A DNA stretch of 64,000 bases from assembly GCF_040712315.1 (NCBI RefSeq), contig NC_134015.1, positions 46,828,464 to 46,892,463 on the forward strand, read 5' to 3'. Below are positions 42,927 to 55,349 of this stretch, piece by piece. The position numbers were made by a program, and so were the translations under genes. Below the pieces are notes generated by a model. It had not been told where the DNA came from, searched no databases, and saw only the letters and a list, made by a program, of their open reading frames with translations. Each line of letters opens with the position of its first letter. Positions within the stretch are counted from its first letter, which is position 1. The stretch comes from Castanea sativa (Eukaryota > Streptophyta > Magnoliopsida > Fagales > Fagaceae).

Positions 42927-45101
42927 ATGTATAGTGAAGTGTCTAGTGAACAATCGTGTGACCGTGAAGGAGCGGGCTACGATGAGGTGTACTCATCCGG
43001 TCAAGATGACCCTAACACCTTTTATAGGGTTCTGTCTGCCAACTCACCTTCTACGGAGGAGTATGAGGATTCTAGCGTGGACGGGTCAAATAATGATTTG
43101 AGTGGAGACTCAGACGGCGAGTAGTACGTTGAAAATGTTGAGTCTCCTGTTAGCTCTATCAGATATCAAATCCCCAACGACATCCCCATCTGTCTACCCT
43201 TTAAGCAAGAGAAGTGCTATTACCATGGCTCTAATGATGTCGAGGTGTATGAGTAGATGTTCAAGGCAGGGTTCCGACTGCCTTTGACTACTCTCCACCA
43301 TCGCTTACTCCAATATCTAGGGCTAGCTATCACTCAGATTGCTCCTAATGCTTGGAGAATCTTCCTTGGTGTGGAGGTGATGTATGGGGTTCTGAGCAAA
43401 GGGAGACGTCAATTAACCGTGGAGGAGTTTTTTCATTGTTACCGTCCCTCTGAGATCGTCAAGTATAGGGGAATTTACAGCTTTCTTCCAAGGAAGTTGT
43501 CGCTTAGGCTAGTGTACAAGACACTTGATTCTAATAGGAACTGGAAGAAGGGATATTTCTTCATCTAGGGAGACAACTGGGTGTGTAACCCTGATGAACG
43601 GGAGAACATGCCCCTTTTTTATAGAACTTAGGGCATACTGCCTCCATCTGGTAGGTGTTTGCTTAATTTTCTGTCTGTTTAGTTATTTTGTCCGTTTTAC
43701 TCCTTGATCTAACCGTCTCTTCTTATTGCAGCTCAGGACCGTCCAGAGGTTGATCTTGAACAATAGAGATTTTTGGAGAAGATCTTTAGAATTTCTTTGA
43801 AAGAGAGGACGTGGAAGAAGCTCGTCACCTTGGACACACTACACTGGTACTGTGAGGGTCCTGAGCCTACAGCCATTGCACGTTGTTACAATGCATAAGC
43901 ACACCAACGTGAGTCCGTCACCTATTCCTTATCTTCTTCTTTAACCTTTCGTATTAATTCTTGTATGACTTTTTCTCTCCGTCTTCTTTGGTGCAAAAAT
44001 GGAGGATGGTAAGAGGAGAGCTTTTATCCGTCAGCAAGCCACCGCGAAGGCGAAAAAGAAAAAAGAAGAGGATGTTCCCCTTACTGTAGGGACAGGCCTA
44101 CTAAAACCGTTCACGGAGAGAAAAACGGCAGACAAAGGTGACCATCCTGAAAAAAAAAAGTCCCGGTTGGTAATTACCACAACCGTTAAGGAGACGCCTC
44201 CAGGCACCAAGCTGCCCCATGCCCCCCGTTACGAGGTTGGGAAAGGCCTGATGATGTCCAAAGGCCCCGTTGCTCAGCAACGCTCCCCTCTCCTCCATGA
44301 AGACCTGCGATATGCACTTAGGCAACTCTCGTCGATTATTAAAAATGAGGATTATGAGGATCTGGGCAACCATGCAACGAAGGCCACAGGGGAAACCACC
44401 CTTTTCAGTTTGGTTCAGGTGCACGACCGTCTACTTGTCCTTTTCGTCCTCTTTTCTTCCGTATTTTACTTACCCTTGTATTTTACTTTCAGGGGGTGCA
44501 GATGACAAAGGGTCTAATGGACCGTTTCCTGGTCCGTGAGAAGCTGGTGGACCATCTAAAGGAGAGGGTCGAGACCACGGAGATGGAGTGTAATGAGCTC
44601 AAAGCCTCGTGGGAAGTCCAGGTCAAAAAGATTGACATTACGAGGAAGACCTTGGAGGAGAAGGAGAATTAGGCTGAGGCTCTAAAGAAGGTGCTCAAAG
44701 CCAAGGGGGGGGAGATCTCTTTTTTAAGGGAAAAGGTTTGTCAGGCTAAGGTGGACGGGGAGACAAAGATCTGCAACTCTGACGGATTCCTTGCTGAGCT
44801 TGGCGGCTGCTACGCCGATTATTTCAATGAGTGCCTTCGTCAATTCAAGGCTCTTTTTCCTGACTTGGACATGTACTAGGTCTCTTTGGACGACGTGGCC
44901 CAAACACCAGCTAGATCCGTCAAGTCTAAAGGCACCGACGAGCTTTTTTCTATTGGCCCTACTCCCGATGCTCAGGGTGATGTAGGAGCCGTCCCCCAGG
45001 ATGTACAAGCCAAATCCGTCAGTGATGAGACCCGTCCAGCTGATGAGGCCAAGGCGGCGGAGAAAGTAGTGGACGAGGAGGCTCTTGTTGACCAGCCATA
45101 G
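42927..45101 (+). pseudogene. Antisense four-exon gene carried by the TAT element
   Basis: Opposite strand to gag-pol, between pol and the 3' LTR. One reading frame joins four exons: 42927-43650, 43732-43908, 43997-44418 and 44493-45101. Introns 1 and 3 are clean GT-AG; the acceptor of intron 2 has decayed (gcaa for gcag). Exon 1 has an acidic start, then the conserved domain (FKAGFRLPLTTLHHRLLQYL, LAITQIAPNAWRIFLGVEV). Exon 3 is basic (AKAKKKKEED). Exon 4 is a coiled coil (DRFLVREKLVDHLKERVETT) with an acidic C-terminus. About six in-frame stops (43122, near 43254, 43566, 43629 and in exons 2 and 4) replace single codons. It is homologous to the antisense gene at 15346-17650. The role is unknown. 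Confidence 0.75.
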
Positions 45102-45339
45102 ACTTTTGTATTTATTATTTTTTTTTTTTTTGGAAATGATTTTGAGAACAATGGTTATGTAATATTAACATTTCCCACGAGTTTTTTGGGCTTTTAAATT
45201 ATAAGTTTACTTGCTTCCGTTCTCTTTGAAAGATATTGCATTTTTCCCCTGTCGGCTTGAATGTTTTAGACCGTTCTTTTATTTTTTAATCCTAGAACGA
45301 TCCGTCTGCTTTATAAGCATGACGTAGTAGATTCTTAGT

Positions 45340-45900
45340 AGATTCATGGTCCATCCACCTAAGAACTTCCATATACTTGAGCGTACTTTGGAATGCATCC
45401 GTCCATTTAAGGACTTTAACAAGTTACAAGGCACCTATTGGAGGTACCCGTCTAGTCATGGACATTGTATAAATTTTAAGGCATTTCTTGGAATGCACCC
45501 GTCCACTTATGGACATCCGTCCACTTATGGACTTGTATAGATTTTATGGCATCTCTTGGAATGCACCCATCCACTTATGAACTTGTATAAATTTCAAGGC
45601 ATTTCTTGGAATGCAACTGTCCACTTATAGACATCCATCCACTTATGGACATCCATCCACTTATGGACTTGTATAGATTTTATGGCGTCTCTTGGAATGC
45701 ACTCGTCCACTTATGGACATCCGTCCACTTATGGACTTGTATAGATTTCAAGGCACCCCTTGGCTAGCATTCGTCCACTTGAGGACTTAAAAATAAATTC
45801 TAAAGCATCCTTGAGGATGTGTCCGTCCACTTATGGACGCATATAAATTTCATGGCATCCCTCTAAATGCATCCATCTAGTTAAGGACTTAGTTGTAGAC
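45340..45900. repeat. Degenerate tandem repeats with ccacttatggac motif
   Basis: About ten occurrences of gtccacttatggac or close variants, joined by ttgtatagattttatggcat and cttggaatgcac phrases. Spacing is irregular (roughly 20 and 90 bp). It lies between pol and the antisense gene, the same place as the 71-bp array in the other TAT element. Confidence 0.8.
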
Positions 45901-46099
45901 GTGGCTTTGTAGAGATGTATATACACATGACATATCTGAATAACTCCTTTTATTATGATAAATACGTGCATAAGCCAAAAATTGTTTCTTGAAAGAATGA
46001 AAAGCTGCCCTTTGGGCTAAAAAAGTACTATAGATAAAAATAATAAAAAAATAGAAAGGAATAAACTGGAAATGAGGAGTGGTCTGTATGCCATCGTTT

Positions 46100-49000
46100 A
46101 CTGGTAGTATTTTTTTAGGTGCATGGTGTTCCACGGATGATGCAGCTTTTGTCCGTCGAGTATCTCCAGGTGATAGGTGCCTTTCCTCTGCATAAAACGA
46201 TTTTGTAGGGTTCTTCCCAATTGGGTCCTAGCTTTCCCTGGGATGGATCCCTTATGGTGCCCGTCACCTTCCTCAAGATGAGGTCTCTAACTTGGAAGTC
46301 CCTGTGCCTGACTCTGGAGTTGTAGTGCTTGGCCATGAGGTCTTGGTATCGTGCTAGCCTTTATTCGGCCGTTGCTCTGACTTCGTCTACTAGGTCCAGC
46401 TGTAGGCGCATGGCTTCTTCATTTCTACTCTCGTCGTGATTCTCCACCTTGTAGCTTGTGAGTCTGACCTCGGCGGGTATGACGGCCTCACTCCCGTACG
46501 CTAGCTGGAAAGACGTTTCCCCAGTCGGTGTCCTTGTCATCATCCTGTATGCCCATAGTACACTTGGCAACTTGTCTGGCCATATACCCTTTGCCCCTTC
46601 GAGCCGAGTCTTAATGATTTTGAGTAAGGATCGGTTCGTAACCTCAACCTGTTCGTTGGCCTAAGGGTGGGTGAGTGAGGAGTAGTGATTCTTGATCCCT
46701 TGTTATGAGAAGAAATCCCTAAAGGACCCGTTGTCGAACTACTTCCCATTGTCCAAAGCCAAGATCCTAGAGTCCCATACCTACAGATGATGTTTTTCCA
46801 AACAAAGCTTCGTATGTTTTTCTCCGTGATTGCCAGTGCTTCAACTTCCACCCATTTTGTAAAGTAATCTATACCGACCACTAAGAACTTCAGCTGCCTT
46901 ATCACCGTCAGGAGTGGACCCATGATATCTAATCCTCATTGACCAAAGGGCCACGGAGTTATCATCGGAGTGAGTTCTTCCATTGGCTGTTTGATGATGT
47001 TGCCGAACCTCTGACACTTGTCGCAAGCTTTGACATAGGCTTGGGTGTCCTTCTACATGGTAAGCCAATAGTATCCTACCCAAACCAGCTTATGCACTAG
47101 TGACCGTGACCCCGAATGGTTCCCGCAGATCACTTCGTGAATTTTCCTCATGACATAATCTGCTTCCTCGGGGCTTAGGCATCTTAAATATGGTCGGGAA
47201 AAGCCTCTATTGTACAAGACGTCCTTTATTAAGACGAATCATGCTGCCTGAACCTTCAGCTTTCTTGCGGCCTCCTTACCGTCAGGTAGTATGCCATCTT
47301 TTAAGCAGGAAACAATTGGTGTGGTCTAATTACTGTCCGAGCCTATTTCCTGCACATCGACGCCCTTTATCAGAGTCAAAAGCTGAACAAAATAAAGTAC
47401 CTTACTTGGGATCAGCATGTGTTCTACAGATGCAGCTTTGGCAAGACGGTCAGCTTACTCGTTCTCTTCCCTTGGGATTTGAACAAATTTGGCCTGTAGG
47501 TTAACCGTCCGTCTCTTCACTTGCTCCAGGTATTTCTTCATCCGTTCATTTTTGCATTCGTAGGCACCGTTCACCTGACTTGTGACCACTTAAGAATTAC
47601 AATAAACAACTGTACTTATGGTCCCTACTTTTTTGGCGAGGTCCAAACCTGCCACTAAAGCTTCGTACTCCACTTCATTATTGGTCATAGGGAAATCGAG
47701 ACATATCATGCCCTTGATCTCATCCCCTTCTAGAGAGTGGAACACTACACCTACTCCCCCAGTCTGCCTGTTGGATGACCCGTCGGTGTGGACACTCCAT
47801 TGAGGATGCTCTTTTGCCCCCTAACCTTCCATATTGGTGAACTCCACGACAAAGTCAGAAACTACCTGTCCCTTCATGGCCATGCGCAGAAGGCATTGAA
47901 TGTCAAATTCACTTAACTCGATCACCTATAGTGCCATCTGTCCAGCAGCTTCAAGATTACTCCTTGCTCTTCGTATGGGTCTATCTGTCAGAACAACAAT
48001 AGTGTGTGCCTAGAAGTATGGCTTGAGTTTACAAGCTGCGGTCACTAAGGCGAAGGCTAGCTTCTTCATTGGGGTGTACCTTTCTTCTACACCTTGGAGT
48101 GCTCGGCTAATGTAGTACACGGGCTTCTGTACCCTGTCTTCTTCTCTAACCAAGGTCGCACTAACGGCAACTTGAGAGACGGCCAGGTAAAGGAGTAGCT
48201 CTTCTCTTAGATTGGAAGGACTTAGCAGTGGTGGGGAAGAGAGGTATGCTTTCAGGTCTTCGAATGCTTGCTGACATTCGTCCCCCCACTCGAAGGATTT
48301 CTTTAATATGCGGAAGAAAGGTAAGCATTTATCCTTTGCTCTTGACGCGAACCTATTTAGTGCTGCTACCTTGCCATTGAGGCTCTACACTTCTTTGGTG
48401 TTCTTAGGTGGTGCAATCTCGATTATGGCTTGGATCTTGTCTGGGTTGACTTCAATACCCTTTTGAGACACCATGAACCCCAAGAATTTTGCAGCTGTTA
48501 CCCTAAATGCACACTTGCTTGGGTTGAGCTTCATGTTAAAAGAGCAGAGGGTATCAAAAGTCTCCTTGAGGTCGTCCAAATGGTTGTCTTCCCGTTGACT
48601 CTTAACTAACATGTCGTCTACGTAGACCTGGACATTCCTCCCAATCTGATGCGTAAACATTTTGTTTATGAGCCTCTGATATGTTGCGCCAGCATTCTTA
48701 AGACCGAACGACATTACTTTGTAACAAAAAAGGCCTTGGCAGGTGATGAATGAGGTATTCTCCTAATCAGCCTCGTCCAACTTGATTTGGTTATAACCAG
48801 AAAAAGCATCCATGAAGCTTAGCAGTTGGTGTCTTCCTGTTGAGTCTACCAAGACGTCGACCTATAAGAGCGAGTAGCTGTCCTTTGGGCACGCCTTCTT
48901 TAAGTCCGTAAAGTCTACACACATCCTCCACTTTCCGTTGGCTTTCTTCACCATCACTACATTGGCCAGCCAGTCGGGGTAGTATACCTCTCTGATGAAT

Positions 49001-49700
49001 TTTGCATCTTGCAATTTGTAGACTTCTTCCGCTATAGCCTGGTCTCGCTTCTGGGTGAATACTCGCTTCTTCTGACCGATGGGGAGAAAATAGGGTGAGA
49101 CATTCAACCTGTGCACCATGACTAAAAGGTCGATCCTGGGCATATCTTCGTGGCTCTAGGTAAAGACATCCTAGTTTTCTCTTAGTAATGTCATGAGCGC
49201 CCAAGGGACTGGTGGGCTGGCGAAGGTGCCGATTCTAGTTGTTCGTTCAGGCCTGAAGTTATCGAGGAGTATCTCCTTTAACTCCTCAATGGGTTCTGCA
49301 ACCGTCCGTTGTTCTTCTATGATCATGGTTTGTAAGTAGTCGTCCATCTCCAGCATTACTATATAGCACTCGCATGCTGCTACCTGGTCCCCGTGTACTT
49401 CTCCTACTCCGTTCAGTGGAGAACTTGATCATCAGATGATAAGTCAAAGTTACGGCTTTCCATGAATTGAGGGTTGGTCTACCCATTATGGCATTGTAAG
49501 CAGACAAACAGTCAATGACGAGGAATGTAATTTCTTTAGTGATTTGTTGTGGATAATCACCAACAGTCACGGGCACTATGACTGCACCGAAGGGGTATAC
49601 TCTCATTCCTTCGAACCCAACGAGTGGTGCGTTGGTCGGCACCAACCATTCTCTCTCACTCCTTATCTGTTAGAACGTCGGATAGTAGAGGATATCAGCG
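46100..49700 (-). pseudogene. TAT pol: protease, RT, RNase H, integrase, many stops
   Basis: The order on the minus strand is protease (DNESSADILYYPTF near 49650-49690; catalytic Asp kept; AYNAIMGRPTLN), RT (WLANVVMVKKANGKWRMCVD, 48991-48930), YVDD at 48613-48624 and GFMVSQKGIEVNPDK. RNase H follows (HTDGSSNRQTGGVGV near 47790, TNNEVEYEALVAGL), then the integrase zinc region (CDKCQRFGN), core (GIDYFTKWVEVEAL near 46840-46880) and C-terminus (HYNSRVRHRDFQVRDLILRK, 46330-46270). Numerous in-frame stops and shifts separate these parts; the polyprotein is dead. Domain order and sequence match Ty3/gypsy of the TAT group. Confidence 0.88.
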
Positions 49701-50321
49701 GAACTTTCATTGTCAACTAGGACCCTATGAGTGTTGTAGTCCCCTACTCGTATACTAAAAATGAGCGCATCATCGTGTGGGTGATGGAGGCGTTTTGCAT
49801 CTTCCCTCCGTGAACCCAATCACGGGGTTGTCGAGCCGTGCCATCTTCGGGGCAAAACCCATCAGCTAGACATTCTGAACCATCCTAAGGTAGGTCTTTC
49901 GTGACGAAACGGAAGCTGTGGTACCTCCTACGATCATCCTTATGTCCCCTAGGGGTGGCCTAGGGCGCTTGTTTTCCCTCTGGGCAGCCTGCTCTTGTGG
50001 TGGGTTTGTCCTTTCCTTGCTGATGAACTGTTACAGTTTTCCCTGTTTGATAATGGATTTTATCTGTTGCTTCAAGTCATAGCATTCAGACGTATCGTGA
50101 CCGTGATCACGATGAAAGCGGCAATACTTGTCTCTAGACCTCTTACTGGGATCTCCCTTTAACTTGCCAGGCTATGTTAAGGTCGTATCGTCTTTAATCT
50201 GCATCAGGACCTGATCGATCAGAGAAGTTAGCAGGGTGAAGCTTGCAAACCTTCCAGTAGGGGGTTTGGAGCGCCTATCCTCCCGTCAGTCTCCAGTTCT
50301 TGTTGTCTTTCGCCCTTTGTC

Positions 50322-51311
50322 CTACAGTGTATCTTCTTGCCTTTCCCTTTTTTTGGGCTTATCCTCTCGGGCTAGTAGCGCGCCTTCTGCGTTCATATAC
50401 TTAGTAGCTTGATAAAGGACATTTGACATGGTTTTTGGGTTGTTTTTGTATACGAAAAATAAAAACTTTTCCTTCCTTAATCCATTGGTGAACGAAGCAA
50501 CAAGTATCTTCTCATCAGATTCGTCAATTGAGAGGACTTCTTTGTTGAAACAGGTTATGTAAGACCTCAGTGTCTCATCCTCCCGTTGCTTAATGCTCAT
50601 CAGGCATGCAGTGGACTTCTTGTACTTGTGCCCTCCTATGAAGTGCAAGGTAAACTGCGTGCTTAGCTCCTTGAAGGTACTGATGGAGTTTGGCGTCAAC
50701 CTACTGAACCATACTCTTGCGGGGCCCTTTAGTGTGGTTGGGAAAGCTTGACACATGATCTCGTCCGCCATGCCTTGCAAATGCATGAGGGTTTTGAGCG
50801 ACTCCGGGTGGTCTAAGAGATCCTTATACCCATAGTAGGCTTCTACCTACGACATGCGGAACTTCAACGGAAAGGGGAAAGAGGTGGCAGATGTAGTAAA
50901 GGGTGAGTTTGTCTGATGGACCAGCTCGTCGAGGTCGCTTGATACCCATCCTTTGAGGGCGTTCATCATGAAGTCCATCTGTTCCTTCATCATCTGCATC
51001 TTGGCAACCATGTATGGTGAAGTCGTATCTGCTATGGATGGTCGGCTAGTGTCTTGCCGTTCTTGTTTGCTTGGGGTGTTGCCACCTCCGGGTCCTTCTC
51101 AGTCCATTCTCTCCACGCTGGTACCTTCCTGCTTGCCCTCATGATTGTTAGGCTCTACGTTTCTTTGGCGCAATTGTTCCTCTAGGTCGTGGTTTTGCTT
51201 GGTGAGGCGTTCTACGGCTGCAGCTAGAGTTTGTACCTGTCTTTCAAGGGCGATAGTGCACGGTTCATCTCCTTGGTTGTTGGTGGTAGCCATCGAACGA
51301 GTGAGTACCAT
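50322..51311 (-). pseudogene. TAT gag, two internal stops
   Basis: Start ATG 51311 (MVLTRSMATTNNQGDEPC). A short coiled coil (VERLTKQNHDLEEQLRQR) and in-frame stops at 51099-51101 and near 50850 precede the retrotransposon gag domain: AFPTTLKGPARVWFSRLTPN, FKELSTQFTLHFIGGHKYKK, DETLRSYITCFNKEVLSIDE, LLAREDKPKKRER. All segments are in one frame. Downstream a degenerate C/H region ([14 protein letters not shown]) leads towards the protease. Confidence 0.88.
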
Positions 51312-51375
51312 ACAACTCTTTGTCCGGGAAGTGGTAGTACAACTTCTACTACAATGAAGTTGTTACTACGCAATT

Positions 51376-51394
51376 CCGATAGACGGCGCTAACT
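51376..51394 (-). promoter_or_regulatory. TAT primer-binding region
   Basis: The minus strand reads ATCATCA then GTTAGCGCCGTCTATCGG directly after the 5' LTR. In TAT-type elements the site usually contains TTGGCGCCGTC; one base differs here, which fits general decay. Confidence 0.65.
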
Positions 51395-52008
51395 GATGAT
51401 GCCAAAAATCGTCAATAAGTTGAATGGTCCTCACATGCCTTAGACAAAACTTATGAAACAAAGTAGAAGAAGACCTTACAAAGAGTATTAGTGTGGTATC
51501 GGCCAAATACTCTCCGAAGGTTAAGTTAGAGAACTTCTACAACTCTAGAGTGCAAGAAATGGGGTAAATTATGCGTACTTTGATTTGTGAGGGTTTTGGG
51601 GTTTTTATAGTAGTGTAGAGTCGACCTTGATTGCTTGGTGGAGTGGGTATTTCTTGTAGGGAAGATCTTCATTAATGCTTGTATTTTGAGGGATCCTCTC
51701 CTTGTATGGATTCCTGTGATTATGGTTGAACGTAGAGTGCAAGACATTTCTATATTAACTTCCTTGGAGAATACTTAGGCCACGTAGGCGCCACGTGGCT
51801 TTGCAACCATCTGAGTTGAGTCCGTCCACCTCTGACGAGTTCGTCTTCTTTAAAGCATCTGTTTGCTTTTCTGTCTGTCGTTCAAGACATGATTCCATCT
51901 GTCATTTCTTTGGCTATTAGGCTGTCCAGACCGTCTCCTTTGGTAACACCGTCTCTTGTCATTAACTTTGTGAAGGGGATCCGTATACCTTGTGATTCAT
52001 CCATATCA
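51395..52008 (-). repeat. TAT element 5' LTR
   Basis: 614 bp, starts TGATATGGATGAATCAC and ends GGCATCATCA on the minus strand. It is the complete partner of 41990-42454. Confidence 0.88.
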
Positions 52009-52911
52009 CATATTTCCTTATATCTATCAATCACGTTTTCTTTCTCTTCTTTTTTTCATTTTTTATATATTAACCTTGATTAGAAATTATAATTTTAATA
52101 GGATTTAAACTCTATAATTATATCAAATGAGACTCAACAAATATATATATCACTTTTAATTTCAATAGGATTTAAATTTTATATCAAATGGACTCTACCA
52201 ACATATTCATCCGTTAAAAAAAATTATATAACCAAATTTGATTAGGAATCCATAACCCTAACCAAATTTGATTAGGAATTCATAACTTATATTATATTAT
52301 AAATATTTTTTTTAGGGATTATTTGTTACAATTTCAACTCGGCTTTTCATTCCTATATTATATTTAAATTTTTTTTTTGGGATATTCTTCCAACACCACT
52401 TTGCTATACAGTCTTTTGCATTGATTTTGGTTCTTGAAGCGCCTTCAAAACAAAAGGTATGTAAAGTTTTCTTATCGGGTTTAATGTTAACATATATGAG
52501 AAATTTTTGGTCAATTAGAAAAAGTTTGATGAAACATAAAAGGAAAAAGAACTAAAGAATGCACAATCTGGAAAAAAAATAGTGACTGTATTAGGCAGAG
52601 GCTTTTGGAGATTTTTTTTTTTTTTTTGAATTCTTTACGTTCATGTGTATGTATGTATTGGGTTTAATTGAATTGGAATTATCTTTGAAACTTTGGTTTT
52701 GATTGAATAATGAAAATGGCAGAGGAAGTATGTACCAATATTTGGAGTCTTTTTGTATATGTGTTCTTGTAGTTAAAACTTGGTATTTGAATTATTAAAT
52801 TGTTAATTCATAGTTTCATTGTTCATCTATTAATCATGAATAATAATATTGCTACTTGCAATCATCATGATAAGGTATCAATGATGTGATCATTTCGAAT
52901 GCTTTCCTTTA
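52009..52911. other. Intergenic AT-rich sequence
   Basis: No gene or clear repeat. The short phrase ccaaatttgattaggaa(t/c)(t/c)cataac occurs twice near 52232 and 52260. Confidence 0.5.
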
Positions 52912-53575
52912 GGGTCCGTTTGGTTGGAGGGATGGAAAAGTGGGAGGATAGAAAATGGCGAGAGGATGGAAAAATGGGAGGATATAAAAGATTTTATTTT
53001 CTCTCATTTTTGTTTGGTTGGGGGTGGAAAAGTGAAAGAATGGAAAAAATAAATTTGAATTAATTTACTTATATACCCTTATTAAAGAATGATGCCCAGT
53101 TAAAATAAAAAAGTGACAAATAACCACACAAAAAAGAGCAATCACCTAAATTTATTATAAAAATAAAAATTATGTCCCAAAAAAAAACTATAAAAAAAAA
53201 CTATCACGCCCAAGCCCTAGAAAATCAAAAGAAAAAAAAAAGATTAGAAAAAAAAAGAGGCAACGTTAATGCCAAATAAAAAAAGAGGGGCGACGTTACT
53301 GCCAAGGAAGAAAAAAAAAAAAAAAAGCAACTTGAAGAAGTTCATGTGCACATGCACATGGGCATTTGGGTCATTCAAGAAAAAATTCATCCCCACTCAC
53401 TTTTCTCTCCATTTTGGAGAGAATATTTTGGTAGGCCCTAGGAGAAAACACCTAGACCCCACCATTTATTTTCCTTCCTCCATACCCAACAAAACACATT
53501 CCAAAAAAGTTTTCCTTCCTATTTTCTCTCCAAAGTTTTCCATCCACCCTATTTCACCTCCAAACAAACACACCC
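52912..53575. mobile_element. PIF/Harbinger-type MITE, 664 bp, TSD TTA
   Basis: Termini GGGTCCGTTTGGTTGGAGG and, inverted, GGGTGTGTTTGTTTGGAGG. Target duplication tta at 52909-52911 and 53576-53578. Subterminal regions share ggatggaaaa(g/c). The 105-codon ORF inside is Lys-rich low complexity and is not called. Confidence 0.8.
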
Positions 53576-53578
53576 TTA

Positions 53579-54039
53579 GAGTTTAGATAGAGTCTATTTA
53601 TGATTGAAAAAATTTTACAATTAAAAAACTTTTGAAATTACATTTTAAAAAAAATATTGGTTACATTAGATCTTAAATGATTTCTATTAAACTCCATCCT
53701 TTATGGCGGCATTAAAAAGAAAACTCATAAAGATAGGAATTAGGATATTATTTGGAATTATCATAATGGACTAACGTATTACACATGGTACTAATCTAAC
53801 TATAACATCCAATGCTATAAAAAAAAAATGGCCCTATGGTTATCTTCTCTCTGCAAAAAATGGTTAAGTTCTCATTAATTGTGATAGTTCACTTTTAAGT
53901 AAAGTAGAAACTCTATTAACTAAGTTTTAAGAAATTTAAAATTTTATTTCAACAACATTTATTTTTTATCATTCTCCCAATAAGATGTTTCTAAAAATAT
54001 CTCCTAAACCAATGCTCTTAAGGCATTGGTTAACATTTC
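53579..54039. other. Intergenic AT-rich sequence
   Basis: No gene or repeat boundary seen before the duplicated block begins. Confidence 0.5.
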
Positions 54040-54930
54040 CCTTTTAAAAGTAGTTGAATCATTGGAATAATAACAGGAGAGTTCTACGATCCACTCGAAA
54101 AATGAAACGTGGCTAAAGCAGTGGAAGTAACGATCACCACGTATCATTTTCTACCAATCATTTAATGGAGTAGTATTTTTATATGTGGGTGGTAGAGATT
54201 ATGAGTTTTGAATATACTTATACACTAATCGCTAACCTGTGTGATGCACGGAATAGTTAAATAAAAATTAAAAGTATTTATTTTGCTTAAAGGTCTATGA
54301 CTTGACTTGAAAAAATGTATAACTTGAAAATGAATAAAAATAAGTAATTTTTTGTTTAATATAATGGTTTAGAAAAAAAAAAAAAAAACTTTGATATCAT
54401 TGGTTTCACATAACACATCCTAGCGTGGGCTATTCTATGGTGATGACTTCACCAATACTCAACTACAATTAAATCTACTATCCACCACCAATCTAATCTA
54501 TGTTATCTTGATAGTAGATCTAAAAATTGCATTCTCATATCCTCCATAATTTAGAAGGTTACTAAAGTAATGATTTTATATAATGTATAATTTTTATTTT
54601 TTTACAATATATAAAATAATTAAAATAAAATCTAATGTTCATATTTTCCATAAAAGTGGTGTCAAAACTTTTCTATTGTGGTTTACTAACAATTGCGCTA
54701 AAGACATCATTAACATGACTATTTTTAAAAAAAATAACTTTAAGTAAACAGCAAAAAGAGAATGTGAATATGACCACACGTGTATGTCTACATAATCCCC
54801 ACTTGGGAGGCATTAGATTAGTTTTCTTTTAGGTTTACAATTATTAAAGGTATATATTTAACCACAAAGATTCTGTTTTTAAGAACAAAAAGGCACACAA
54901 GAGTGAGAAAATAGAGTTGTAAGTTTTATG

Positions 54931-55349
54931 GAAAAATTACATTTTATTATCCTGAATTATTACTTATATTACACTTTGCACTTTAAATTTTTCGAATATA
55001 CATTTTGTACTCTAAATTATGTCCCTTGTTACGCCTTGCACCTTGACGATAATTTGCTGTTAGTTTGGACAAAAATTCAAAGTTTAGGGTAGAAAGTATA
55101 ATCAAGAGTATAATTTAGCAAAGTAAAGTAAAAAAACTCCAAATTTTTTTAAGGTATTGAGAAGATAGGCAATTAGGTCTTTTCATATGATATCATATTT
55201 TTCCATCAAAATTAACAGCAAATTTGATGTCGGGGTGCAAATTAAGTGTAGTAAAGATCATAGTTTATGGTGCAAAATGTGCACTCAAAAAGTTTATGGT
55301 GCAAAGTATAATAAAAAATATAATTTAGGGTGATAAAATGTAATTTTTC
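54931..55349. mobile_element. MITE with GAAAAATTACATTTTAT termini
   Basis: Inverted ends gaaaaattacattttatta and, on the right, ataaaatgtaatttttc. The left block copy has a single aagttttactacaaacatac near 2668, so this is an insertion. The flanks gttttat and gttttaa suggest a worn target duplication. Confidence 0.75.

Larger units (their letters stand above)
41990..52008 (-). mobile_element. TAT-lineage Ty3/gypsy element, about 10 kb, decayed
   Basis: Minus-strand element: 5' LTR 51395-52008, primer-binding region near 51376-51394, gag 50322-51311, pol about 46100-49700, degenerate repeats 45340-45900, antisense gene 42927-45101, polypurine-like tract near 42455-42466 and a truncated 3' LTR 41990-42454. 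Coding regions contain many stops. It interrupts the duplicated block between the counterparts of left positions 2040 and 2295. A clear target duplication was not found. Confidence 0.88.

Noticed and set aside
53269..53586. 105-codon Lys-rich ORF
   Set aside because: Lies inside the Harbinger-type MITE at 52912-53575 and crosses its end.
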